A stretch of 64,000 bases of DNA from Cellulomonas sp. JH27-2 (GTDB taxonomy: Bacteria; Actinomycetota; Actinomycetes; Actinomycetales; Cellulomonadaceae), in NCBI RefSeq assembly GCF_014837175.1, contig NZ_JACYFR010000002.1, positions 1 through 64,000 on the forward strand. Reading direction: 5' to 3'. The position numbers and the translations under genes were made by a program. The notes under the pieces are model-generated. The model saw only the letters and a program-made list of their open reading frames with translations, ran no database searches and was not told the origin of the DNA. Within the stretch, counting starts at the first letter, position 1. Every line of letters begins with the position of its first letter. Shown here one piece after another: positions 1-8,190 of the stretch.

Positions 1-155
1 CGGTCCTCCCACCGGGGCGCCGGCAATTCGCATGCAAGCCACGAAGGCAGTCACGCTAGGAGTCAGACGCCCCGGTGACAGGACCCAACCACCGCTAAGC
101 GGCACCGTCACCCTGACACTGAGAGCACGCTACGCCGCCCCGCCCACACACGGCG
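1..155. other. Intergenic start of window, no gene recognised
   Basis: This stretch lies downstream of the DUF58 gene, which reads leftward and stops at 156. I find no credible gene here. The only structure seen is a nested dyad: GGTGAC at 74-79 pairs with GTCACC at 107-112, enclosing CCGC (92-95) and GCGG (99-102). It has no T-run on either strand, so a terminator role is weak, and it does not match a riboswitch that I can name. Confidence 0.4.
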
Positions 156-1448
156 TCAGAGTCGGCCGGCCGCCTTCAGGGCCAGGTACGTGTCGGCGAG
201 GCGCGGCGCCAGCTCGTCGGGCAGCGCCTCGACCACCTCGACGCCGCGCTGGCGCAGCCGCACGCCCACGGCCGCCCGGTCCAGCTCGGTCCGCTCGGCG
301 GCGGCCGCGTCGAAGACGGCGCTGACGTCCTCGCGCCCGCGTGCGAGCGCGGCTACCTCCGGGTCGGCCACCGACGCGAGCACCACCTGGTGCCGCTCGG
401 CGAGCTGCCCGACGACGGGTAGCAGACCCTGCTCGACCGCGGCCGGGTCCAGCGCGGTGAGCAGCACGACGAGCGCGCGCTGGCTCAGGCGGCGGCGCAC
501 CTGCGCGACGACGCCGGTCCAGTCGGTCTCCAGCAGGTCGGGCTGCGCGTTCGCGAGGGCGTCCGCCATCGCCGACATGACCTGCGCGCCGGACGTCCCG
601 GCGACGCGTGCCCGCACGCGCCGGTCGTAGGCGAGCAGCTCGACGCGGTCGCCCGCGCGCGCGGCCAGGGCCGTGAGCAGGAGCGCCGCCTCGATCGACG
701 CGTCGATGCGCGGGGCGTCGAACACGCGCACCGCGCTCGTGCGTCCCGTGTCCAGGATGACGAGCACGCGGCGGTCCCGTTCCGGGCGCCACGTCCGCAC
801 GACGACGTCTGCACGGCGGGCCGACGCACGCCAGTCGATCGAGCGCACGTCGTCGCCGATCACGTACTCGCGCAGCGAGTCGAACTCCGTTCCGGCACCG
901 CGCACCTGCACGGCTGCCCGGCCGTCGAGCTCACGCAGCCGGGCGAGCCGGCTGGGCAGGTGGCGACGTGACGCGAACTCCGGCAGCACCCGCAGGCGCC
1001 CGGGCACCTCCAGAGACGCCTGCCGGGCGGCGACGCCGAGCGGCCCGACGCTGCGGATGGTGACCCGGTCCGCGTGCGCGTCGCCACGGCGCGTCGGCAC
1101 GAGCGTGGTGCGGACCAGCGTGCCGTCCCCGTCGGGCAGGTCCACGCGGTGCCGTGGGTCGACGGCGCCCGTCGACGGCGCCCACGCGTCGCGCACGAGC
1201 GCCCGCAGCCGCCGTCCCGAGACGTTCCTGAGCGTCAGGGTGCTCACGGCGGGCTCCGTCAGCCGGACCGCCGACGGGAGGCGGCGGGACACCTCGACGC
1301 GGCGCGGGGACGCGGCTAGGGCCGCGTCGAGCACGCACACGACGAGCACGACGAGCGCCCACAGCAGCACCGTCCCGGTGGCGGGGACGACCGCCACCGC
1401 GACGATGCCGAGCGCGGCCAGGACCGCCGCGCGCCAGGTCAGGGCCAT
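156..1448 (-). CDS. DUF58 domain-containing membrane-anchored protein
   Basis: The protein has 430 aa. The N-terminus carries two hydrophobic segments at about residues 8-45, and the rest is soluble. The DUF58 hallmark is present at about 190-225, including the stretch YVIGDDVRSIDWRASAR, and is followed by a von Willebrand A-like fold (VLVILDTGRTS). DUF58 proteins are regularly paired with MoxR AAA ATPases and are thought to act in ATPase-driven assembly or stress functions at the envelope. The exact substrate is unknown. The gene starts only 3 bp after the MoxR stop and is the last gene of a five-gene minus-strand operon. The ATG start at 1448 fits the spacing. The family call is secure, the role is inferred. 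Confidence 0.9.
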   Translation of the reverse strand: MALTWRAAVLAALGIVAVAVVPATGTVLLWALVVLVVCVLDAALAASPRRVEVSRRLPSAVRLTEPAVSTLTLRNVSGRRLRALVRDAWAPSTGAVDPRHRVDLPDGDGTLVRTTLVPTRRGDAHADRVTIRSVGPLGVAARQASLEVPGRLRVLPEFASRRHLPSRLARLRELDGRAAVQVRGAGTEFDSLREYVIGDDVRSIDWRASARRADVVVRTWRPERDRRVLVILDTGRTSAVRVFDAPRIDASIEAALLLTALAARAGDRVELLAYDRRVRARVAGTSGAQVMSAMADALANAQPDLLETDWTGVVAQVRRRLSQRALVVLLTALDPAAVEQGLLPVVGQLAERHQVVLASVADPEVAALARGREDVSAVFDAAAAERTELDRAAVGVRLRQRGVEVVEALPDELAPRLADTYLALKAAGRL

Positions 1449-1451
1449 GGG

Positions 1452-2516
1452 TCAGCGGGGGACCGGGACGGAGGCCAGGACCGTGTCGAGCACGGACTCG
1501 GTGGTCACGCCCTCCAGCTCGGCCTCGGCGCGCAGCTGCACGCGGTGGCGCAGCGTCGGGTGCGCGAGCGCCTTGACGTCGTCGGGCGTGACGTACCCCC
1601 GACCCGACAGCCACGCCCACGCGCGGGACGTGGCCAGCAGCGCCGTGGCGCCGCGCGGGGAGACGCCCAGGGCGAGCGACGGCGAGCGGCGCGTGGCCCG
1701 GCACACGTCGACCGTGTACGCGAGGACCTCGCGCGAGACCTGGACGCGGGCGACCTCGGCACGGGCGCGTGCGAGCACGTCGGCGTCGGCCACCGCGCGC
1801 ACCCCCGCCGCGCCCAGGTCGCGCGGGTCGAAGCCCGCCGCATGGCGGGCCAGCACCTCGACCTCGTCCTCCCGCTCCGGCAGGGGCAGCGTGAGCTTGA
1901 GCAGGAACCGGTCGAGCTGGGCCTCGGGGAGCTGGTACGTGCCCCCGTACTCGACGGGGTTCTGCGTCGCGATGACCAGGAAGGGGTCGGGCAGCGGGCG
2001 CGGCGTCCCGTCCACCGAGACCTGGCGCTCCTCCATCGCCTCCAGCAGGGAGGCCTGCGTCTTGGGGGGCGTGCGGTTGATCTCGTCGGCGAGCAGCAGG
2101 TTGGTGAAGACGGGGCCGGGGCGGAACGAGAACTCGGCGGTGCGCGCGTCGTAGACCAGCGAGCCCGTGACGTCGCCGGGCATGAGGTCGGGCGTGAACT
2201 GCACGCGCTTGGTGTCGAGCTGCAGCGAGGCGGACAGCGTCCGGACCAGCAGCGTCTTGGCGACGCCCGGCACACCCTCCAGGAGCACGTGGCCGCGGCA
2301 CAGCAGCGCGATGATCAGTCCCGTCACGGCGGCGTCCTGCCCGACGACGGCCTTGCCGACCTCGGTGCGGACGCCGGCCAGCGCCTGACGCAGCTGCGGT
2401 GAGGGCGTGGGCGGCGCAGAAGGTGCCGCCGGTGCGAGGGGCGCGTCCTGCTGCTGCGGCGCAGCGTCGTGGGGCGCGGCGTCGTGGGGCACGGCGTTCT
2501 CGGTGGGCTCGCTCAC
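1452..2516 (-). CDS. MoxR-family AAA+ ATPase
   Basis: The protein has 354 aa from the chosen GTG. The N-terminal ~45 residues are low-complexity (Ala/Pro/Gln/His-rich), followed by the AAA_3 core. It has Walker A GVPGVAKT, Walker B LLLADEINR, a sensor-like ATQNP motif and the AAA lid. MoxR ATPases act as chaperone-like remodellers together with DUF58/VWA partners, and the partner lies 3 bp downstream. The start was placed at GTG 2516 because it overlaps the stop of the DUF4350 gene (GTGA) and gives a normal family length. The longer open frame upstream runs inside the DUF4350 gene and is not plausible. Confidence 0.92.
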   Translation of the reverse strand: MSEPTENAVPHDAAPHDAAPQQQDAPLAPAAPSAPPTPSPQLRQALAGVRTEVGKAVVGQDAAVTGLIIALLCRGHVLLEGVPGVAKTLLVRTLSASLQLDTKRVQFTPDLMPGDVTGSLVYDARTAEFSFRPGPVFTNLLLADEINRTPPKTQASLLEAMEERQVSVDGTPRPLPDPFLVIATQNPVEYGGTYQLPEAQLDRFLLKLTLPLPEREDEVEVLARHAAGFDPRDLGAAGVRAVADADVLARARAEVARVQVSREVLAYTVDVCRATRRSPSLALGVSPRGATALLATSRAWAWLSGRGYVTPDDVKALAHPTLRHRVQLRAEAELEGVTTESVLDTVLASVPVPR

Positions 2517-3757
2517 GGGCGGTGGACCTCGCTCTCGATCTCGTCCAGGTCCCGCGCCAGGCGTGCCAGCGCGGAGTCGTCGGTGGGTGGTGGGCCGTAG
2601 AAGAGCTGCGCGACCGCGTCCGTCGGGCGGCCGGTGGCGTGCGCGACGGAGTCGATGAGCTCGCTCGCGGGTGCGGACATGGGGAGCCCGAGCCTGCGCG
2701 CGCAGCGTGCCGCCGCGCCTGCGCGCAGGGCTGCGGCCGCGTGCCCGTACGAGCGGCCGCGGCGGTAGAGCCGGCCGCGGCCGCGGGTCGTCTCGGCGGA
2801 GCGCACGACGACGGGCAGGGGTTCGGTCACGACGCGGCCCAAGCGCCGGCCCCGGACCACGGCGATCACGACGACGACCAGGCACAGCTCGAGCGCCAGC
2901 GCACCGGTCCACGGCGGCACCAGGTCGCCCAGGCCGGGTCCCGCCGCCTCGGACTCGCCGCCGTCGTCGTCGAAAGACGGGAGGTACCAGATCAGGTGGT
3001 CGTGGCGGCCCAGCACGCGCAGGGCCAGCGCGGCGTTGCCGGCGTCGGCCAGACGGGCGTTCGTGAGGATCCCGGAGTCCGCCAGGACGTCGATGCGGTG
3101 GTCTCCCGACGTGGTCGTCGCGTAGGCGCCCTGGTCCTGGGGATCACCGGGTGCGCGGAAGCAGATGACCGTGCCGCCCCCGGCCGAGGCCTGCACCCGG
3201 TGCGCCGACGTGATGGTTCCCGCGGCCACCGCGTCCGGGTCGTCGCAGTCCGCGGCCAGCTCGGGGAGGTCGTCCGCGGACGTGACCTCGTACGTCGTCT
3301 CGACGCCTGCCAGCAGCGAGGCGGCCCACGACGATCCGGCGAGCACCAGGTCGGCGCCCGTCCCGTCCAGGGACTCGAGCTGCGACTCGTCCCAGATCTG
3401 CTGGTCGGACGCCAGCAGGATCGTCGTCCCCGGTCCCGCGGCGGCCACGACGTCGGCGTTGCGCCGCAGGAAGGTGACGTCGACGCCCTGGCGGTCCAGG
3501 ATCTGCGCGAGCGCGCGAGCTCCCTGGGGTGACGTGCTGTCAGGAGCGAGGGGGAGCGACGTCGTGCGCGGGGTGGGCAGGGCGGCGAGCGCGCCGACGA
3601 CGGCCATGAGGGCCAGCACGGCGAGCGGCCAGCGCCAGCGACGCCATCGGGAACGGGCGCGCGAGCGAGCGGTGGTGCCGTCACCCAGCACCGGACCCGC
3701 CTGTGCGAACTTGCCGGGCTGATCTGGCACGGCCTTGGCCTCGGTCGGCGCGCTCAC
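2513..3757 (-). CDS. DUF4350 domain-containing membrane protein
   Basis: The protein has 414 aa. A basic, disordered N-terminus is followed by a membrane segment at about residues 42-60. A soluble DUF4350 domain of about 190 residues is next (including QGARALAQILDRQGVDV). A second membrane segment (ALALELCLVVVVIAVV) and a cytoplasmic C-terminal tail complete it. DUF4350 proteins occur with MoxR, DUF58 and DUF4129 genes in actinobacteria, as here. The function is unknown, and a structural partner of the MoxR/DUF58 machine is the likely role. It overlaps DUF4129 at its 5' end (3754-3757) and MoxR at its 3' end (2513-2516), so translation is probably coupled. Confidence 0.88.
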   Translation of the reverse strand: MSAPTEAKAVPDQPGKFAQAGPVLGDGTTARSRARSRWRRWRWPLAVLALMAVVGALAALPTPRTTSLPLAPDSTSPQGARALAQILDRQGVDVTFLRRNADVVAAAGPGTTILLASDQQIWDESQLESLDGTGADLVLAGSSWAASLLAGVETTYEVTSADDLPELAADCDDPDAVAAGTITSAHRVQASAGGGTVICFRAPGDPQDQGAYATTTSGDHRIDVLADSGILTNARLADAGNAALALRVLGRHDHLIWYLPSFDDDGGESEAAGPGLGDLVPPWTGALALELCLVVVVIAVVRGRRLGRVVTEPLPVVVRSAETTRGRGRLYRRGRSYGHAAAALRAGAAARCARRLGLPMSAPASELIDSVAHATGRPTDAVAQLFYGPPPTDDSALARLARDLDEIESEVHRP

Positions 3758-4401
3758 ACGGTCACCGCAGCCGGCTGCTCGCGCACCGGGTGCGTGGCCT
3801 GGGCTCGGACGTCGAGGTCGTGCACGCGGCGCTCGTCGTCGGCCGTGGCTGAGCGGCCGCCGTACGCGACGTCGTCGAACAGGGCGCTGGCCGCGACCAG
3901 GTCACCGGCGAGCTCCGGCAGCCGCCGCCCGGCGTCCAGCGCGGCCTCGTCCGCGGTGCGGGCAGCGCGCTCGTCGACGACGAGCCGTTCCTCGAGCCCC
4001 CGGACCAGGGCGCGGAAACGCTCGACGACAGCGAGCGAGAAGTCCCCGGCACCGACGGCCGCGTCGGCCGCGGCGCGCAGCTCCGCGGCGGTCCGGACGT
4101 CGTCGTGCGCGCGGACCGCGCCCGCGGTGGCGGCCCGACGCGAGCGGCGCACGGGGCCGGCCACCCAGAACGCGACCAGGACGACGACCGCCAGGATCCC
4201 GACGATCACGAGGGCGGCCTGCGCTCCGGAGAGCCCGAGGTGCGTGCCGACCCCGTCGAACTGACGGGTGATCCACTCGATGAGCCGGCTCAGCAGCGAC
4301 TCCTGGTGGTGGTACTCGGGACGCGCCAGCTCCTCGAGCGCCCACCGGCGTGCGGTGGGCGCGTCAGGGGTGACGGGCACGTCGGCCGGTGCGAACCTCA
4401 C
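3754..4401 (-). CDS. DUF4129 domain-containing membrane protein
   Basis: The protein has 215 aa from GTG 4401. One clear membrane segment lies at about residues 62-83 (AALVIVGILAVVVLVAFWVAG). It is preceded by a short extracytoplasmic N-terminus with an amphipathic stretch, and the C-terminal DUF4129 region follows from about 120. The family pattern is present: RFRALVRGLEERLV, a later TADEAAL and a terminal FDDVAYGG motif. In related proteins this domain accompanies transglutaminase-like and MoxR modules. It is the second gene of the operon, with a 7-bp gap from the upstream membrane protein and a 4-bp overlap with DUF4350. The function is not established. Confidence 0.87.
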   Translation of the reverse strand: MRFAPADVPVTPDAPTARRWALEELARPEYHHQESLLSRLIEWITRQFDGVGTHLGLSGAQAALVIVGILAVVVLVAFWVAGPVRRSRRAATAGAVRAHDDVRTAAELRAAADAAVGAGDFSLAVVERFRALVRGLEERLVVDERAARTADEAALDAGRRLPELAGDLVAASALFDDVAYGGRSATADDERRVHDLDVRAQATHPVREQPAAVTV

Positions 4402-4408
4402 GCGGCCG

Positions 4409-5575
4409 TCACCGGGTCGGGTCCGACGCGCGTGCCAGCTCGACGTCCAGACCCTCGCGTCGCATCCGCACGTCGATGTACAGCAGCGCGACGACCGCGG
4501 CCAGGAACGCCGTGCTCAGGGTCATGGCGACCACCTCGGCGACGCCGGAGACGAGGATCGAGCCGAACGACTCCATCGTCGGGTCGTCGAACACGAATGC
4601 CGAGATCAGGGCCGCGGGCGTGACCACGAACTGCGTCACGATCGAGGCGAGGATGCTCACCAGCAGGTAGATCCCGAGCAGCCGCCAGTAGCTCTTGTAG
4701 GTCAGACGCCAGGCGCGGGCCACGGTGGGGCGCAGCGGCTTGCCCTCGAGCATGATGGCCGGCGGGACCAGGAGCGTTCGGACGCCGAACCAGATGCCGA
4801 CGACGACCAGGGCCGCGCCGCCCAGCAGGCCCAGCGCCACCGCCGGGCCGACCTGGTCGTTGGCCGCGAGCGCGACGACCGGGACGGCGACGAGTGCGAC
4901 AGCCACCACGGCCGCGACGGCGACGGCCGCGGTGAAGCCGACGACCGACCAGATCTTGCGGTTGCGCAGCACGGCCGAGGCCGCGACCTTCTGCCCCAGC
5001 ACCGAACGGCTGACGGACACGATCAACCACCCGGTCAGGACGGTCGTGGCGAGCGACGTGATCGGCAGGGCGATGAAGTTCGCCAGCGCCGAGCCGAACG
5101 TCGAGGACATGTCCTCGCTGTAGGCGCTCGACGAGGTCGCGTCGAGGAGGTCGTCCGTCAGGATGCCGCCCAGGTACCACGTGATCACGGACTGGATCGC
5201 GACGGCGACGGTGGCGACCAGCGCGGAGAGACCGAACATCACGCGCGGGTTGGCTCGGATCGCCTTGAAGGCGCCGTCCAGGATCTCGCCCAGCCCGAGC
5301 GGCCGCAGCGGGATGATGCCGGGCTGGAGGGTGGGGGGGCGCCATGCGCCAGGCGGGGGAGCGGCTGCCCAGCCGGGCTGGCCCGACCAAGCCTGGGGTG
5401 AGCTCCACCCCTGCGGCGCGGGCGGCGGGTAGGGCGGTGCCACCGGGGGGCCGGAGGGGGCCTGCGGCGCTGCCGGCGGGGTCGAGCCGGGGTCCGTCCA
5501 CGACGCGGGCGGGGGCGCGGCGGAGCCCGGGGCCGTCCAGGTGGGCGGTGGGGTGTCGTCGTGCGGGCTCGACAT
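4409..5575 (-). CDS. Multi-spanning membrane protein with proline-rich N-terminus
   Basis: The protein has 388 aa from ATG 5575. Residues 1-100 are a disordered Pro/Ala/Trp/Gln-rich tail (PPPAPQGWSSPQAW), as in many actinobacterial membrane proteins. A conserved PLGLGEILDGAFKAIRANPR segment leads into about six membrane helices. This resembles the membrane domain found in some glycerophosphodiester phosphodiesterases, without any catalytic domain. It is the first gene of the DUF4129-DUF4350-MoxR-DUF58 operon and diverges from mtrA across a 168-bp spacer. I read it as a membrane partner of that system. No biochemical role can be assigned. Confidence 0.85.
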   Translation of the reverse strand: MSSPHDDTPPPTWTAPGSAAPPPASWTDPGSTPPAAPQAPSGPPVAPPYPPPAPQGWSSPQAWSGQPGWAAAPPPGAWRPPTLQPGIIPLRPLGLGEILDGAFKAIRANPRVMFGLSALVATVAVAIQSVITWYLGGILTDDLLDATSSSAYSEDMSSTFGSALANFIALPITSLATTVLTGWLIVSVSRSVLGQKVAASAVLRNRKIWSVVGFTAAVAVAAVVAVALVAVPVVALAANDQVGPAVALGLLGGAALVVVGIWFGVRTLLVPPAIMLEGKPLRPTVARAWRLTYKSYWRLLGIYLLVSILASIVTQFVVTPAALISAFVFDDPTMESFGSILVSGVAEVVAMTLSTAFLAAVVALLYIDVRMRREGLDVELARASDPTR

Positions 5576-5743
5576 TGCGCGCGCGGCTCCTCGTCGTCGT
5601 CGGTCTCCCGGCGCACACCGGTGCGGCGACGGGCGAGTGCCATCGTGCCACGCAGCCTGCCGCCGCGGGCCGAACCGGGTGATCTGTGGACGTCGACCAC
5701 GACCTGGCCCTGGTTCGCGGCCCGCGATGCGATGATGTCGCCC

Positions 5744-6427
5744 ATGAGGGGACGAGTCCTGGTGGTCGACGACGACACCGCGCTGGCCGAGATGATCGGC
5801 ATCGTGCTGCGCTCGGAGGGTTTCGAGCCGGTCTTCTGCGAGGACGGCGACGAGGCGCTGGGCGTCTTCCGCGCCACGCAGCCCGACCTGGTGCTGCTGG
5901 ACCTGATGCTGCCCGGCAAGGACGGCAACGAGGTCTGCCGCCAGATCCGTGGCGAGTCCGGCGTGCCGATCGTCATGCTCACCGCCAAGAGCGACACGGT
6001 CGACGTGGTCCTGGGCCTGGAGTCGGGCGCCGACGACTACATCTCCAAGCCGTTCAAGCCCAAGGAGCTCGTCGCGCGCGTGCGGGCCCGGCTGCGTCGC
6101 AGCGACGAGCCGGCCCCGGAGCACCTGACGATCGGCGACGTCAGCATCGACGTGCCCGGCCACCGCGTCGACCGGGCCGGCCGGCCGGTGTCCCTGACGC
6201 CGCTCGAGTTCGACCTGCTCGTCGCCCTGGCGCGCAAGCCGTGGCAGGTGTTCACGCGCGAGACGCTGCTGGAGAAGGTGTGGGGCTACCGGCACGCCGC
6301 CGACACGCGGCTGGTCAACGTCCACGTCCAGCGCCTGCGCTCGAAGATCGAGAACGACCCGGAGCAGCCCGAGATCGTGGTGACGGTCCGTGGCGTCGGG
6401 TACAAGGCGGGCGTGACGCCGACGTGA
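5744..6427 (+). CDS. mtrA: Response regulator MtrA
   Basis: The protein has 227 aa, close to the 228 aa of mycobacterial MtrA. The receiver domain (1-120) has the acidic pocket DDD at 9-11 and the phosphoacceptor Asp53 in LLDLMLPG, then the conserved TAK and the long MtrA-type block VVLGLESGADDYISKPF. The C-terminal OmpR/PhoB winged helix ends in VVTVRGVGYKAG. MtrA controls cell-wall, division and, in streptomycetes, developmental genes. The ATG at 5744 matches the MtrA N-terminus (MRGRVLVVDDD). In-frame ATGs at 5732 and 5735 are possible alternatives, and none has a clear ribosome-binding site. The stop overlaps mtrB by one base. Confidence 0.96.
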   Translation: MRGRVLVVDDDTALAEMIGIVLRSEGFEPVFCEDGDEALGVFRATQPDLVLLDLMLPGKDGNEVCRQIRGESGVPIVMLTAKSDTVDVVLGLESGADDYISKPFKPKELVARVRARLRRSDEPAPEHLTIGDVSIDVPGHRVDRAGRPVSLTPLEFDLLVALARKPWQVFTRETLLEKVWGYRHAADTRLVNVHVQRLRSKIENDPEQPEIVVTVRGVGYKAGVTPT

Positions 6428-8190
6428 TGCGCGTGGCCGGGACGTGGCGCCTGCTGCGGGCCCGCGCGGGCCGGCGGGTGCGGTCGTGGCTCTACGCGTG
6501 GCGCTCGTCGCTGCAGACCCGCGTCCTGACGACCACGACGGCCATCGGCCTGATCATGCTGCTCCTGGTCGGCACGTACGTCGGTACCCGCATGCGGGAC
6601 AGCCTCTTCGAGGGCCGCCTCGAGCAGGTGCTCGAGGAGAGCGCGCGCAGCACCCAGCAGGCGCAGGCGACGTTCGACTCGTCCCCGGCCAACAACGGTG
6701 CCGAGGTGTCGAGCCTGCTCACGGACGTCGCGAAGGCTCAGGCCGCCGGCGGCTCCGGCGAGCGGGAGGTGTTCCTGCTGCGGGCACCCGGTCAGACCTC
6801 CCCGCTGTCGGCCAACTCGGCCGCCTCGGACGCGAGCCTCGTCGAGGCCGTCGTCACGCCCGAGATGCAGCTCCGGACCGCGCGCGGCGGTCAGCACTGG
6901 CAGTCCGTCGGCTGGCCCGTCGCGGACGGCGAGGAGCCCGCGGTCATCGTCGGGCAGGACGTCACCGTGCCCGTCGTCGGGACGTTCCAGCTCTTCTTCC
7001 TCTACAGCCTGCAGGCCGAGCAGGACCGGCTCGACTTCCTGCAACGGACCCTCGCGCTCGCGGCCGTCGCGATGGTGCTGCTGCTGGGGGTCATGACGTG
7101 GGTCGTCACCCGGCAGGCCGTGCGGCCGGTGCGGCGAGCCGCGCAGGTGGCCGAGCGCCTGGCGGACGGCCACCTCTCGGAGCGGATGCCCGTGCGGGGG
7201 CAGGACGAGATGGCGACGCTGGCCCGCTCGTTCAACGAGATGGCGGCCGGGCTGCAGGACCAGATCAGCCGCATGGAGGAGCTGTCGACGATGCAGCGGC
7301 GGTTCGTCTCCGACGTCTCGCACGAGCTGCGCACCCCGCTGACGACGATCCGCATGGCCGGCGAGGTCATCCACGCGTCGCGCGACGACTTCGACCCCGC
7401 CGTCCGGCGCTCGTCCGAGCTGCTGCAGACGCAGCTGGACCGCTTCGAGGACCTGCTCGCCGACCTGCTGGAGATCAGCCGGTTCGACGCCGGCGCGGCG
7501 GTGCTCGACGCCGAGGGGCGGGACGTGCGCGACGTCGTCGTCGCCGCCGCCGACCACGCCTTCCCGCTCGCAGAACGGCGCGGGACGTGGCTGCGCGTCG
7601 ACCTGCCCGAGCGCAAGGCGGCCGCGGACATCGACCCGCGCCGCGTCGAACGCATCCTGCGTAACCTGCTGGTCAACGCGATCGAGCACGCGGAGGGCAG
7701 TGCGGTGGAGGTCACGGTGGCGGCCGACGAGTACGCGGTCGCGGTGACCGTCCGCGACCACGGCGTCGGCATGACGAAGGTCGAGGCGACGCACGTGTTC
7801 GACCGCTTCTGGCGCGCCGACCCCGCGCGGGCCCGGACGACCGGTGGCACGGGCCTGGGCCTGGCGATCTCGCTCGAGGACGCCCACCTGCACGGCGGGT
7901 GGCTCGAGGCGTGGGGTCGGCCCGGGCTCGGTGCGTCCTTCCGGCTCACGCTCCCGCGGCGCGCGGGCATCCGGCTGACGAGCTCCCCCCTTCCTCTGGT
8001 GCCCGCCGACACGAGCACCACGCAGGTGCTGGCGCCCGTCGTGCGCGCGAGCACCGACCCCGCGTCGCTGCCCGAGCTGGCTGACGCCCACCCCGACGAG
8101 CATCCCGGCAAGCATCCCGACGGGGACCCCGACGTGCGCAGCGGTGACGCCGCACCCGCGAGCGACGACGTCCGCCAGGAGGCCCGATGA
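6427..8190 (+). CDS. mtrB: Sensor histidine kinase MtrB
   Basis: The protein has 587 aa. The order is a basic N-terminus, TM1 at about 38-56, an extracytoplasmic sensor region of about 150 residues, TM2 near 205-228 and a HAMP linker. The HisKA box VSDVSHELRTPLTT has the phospho-acceptor His299. The HATPase_c domain follows with N (LLVNAIEHA), G1 (DHGVGM) and G2 (GGTGLGLAIS) boxes. The last ~80 residues are disordered and rich in Asp, His and Pro. It phosphorylates MtrA. The start ATG overlaps the mtrA stop (TGATG), and lpqB starts inside its end (ATGA). This is the conserved actinobacterial mtrA-mtrB-lpqB operon. Confidence 0.96.
   Translation: MRVAGTWRLLRARAGRRVRSWLYAWRSSLQTRVLTTTTAIGLIMLLLVGTYVGTRMRDSLFEGRLEQVLEESARSTQQAQATFDSSPANNGAEVSSLLTDVAKAQAAGGSGEREVFLLRAPGQTSPLSANSAASDASLVEAVVTPEMQLRTARGGQHWQSVGWPVADGEEPAVIVGQDVTVPVVGTFQLFFLYSLQAEQDRLDFLQRTLALAAVAMVLLLGVMTWVVTRQAVRPVRRAAQVAERLADGHLSERMPVRGQDEMATLARSFNEMAAGLQDQISRMEELSTMQRRFVSDVSHELRTPLTTIRMAGEVIHASRDDFDPAVRRSSELLQTQLDRFEDLLADLLEISRFDAGAAVLDAEGRDVRDVVVAAADHAFPLAERRGTWLRVDLPERKAAADIDPRRVERILRNLLVNAIEHAEGSAVEVTVAADEYAVAVTVRDHGVGMTKVEATHVFDRFWRADPARARTTGGTGLGLAISLEDAHLHGGWLEAWGRPGLGASFRLTLPRRAGIRLTSSPLPLVPADTSTTQVLAPVVRASTDPASLPELADAHPDEHPGKHPDGDPDVRSGDAAPASDDVRQEAR

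Noticed and set aside
1-155. Possible riboswitch (nested dyad near 74-112)
   Set aside because: I could not match it to the conserved core of any riboswitch class with confidence on either strand.
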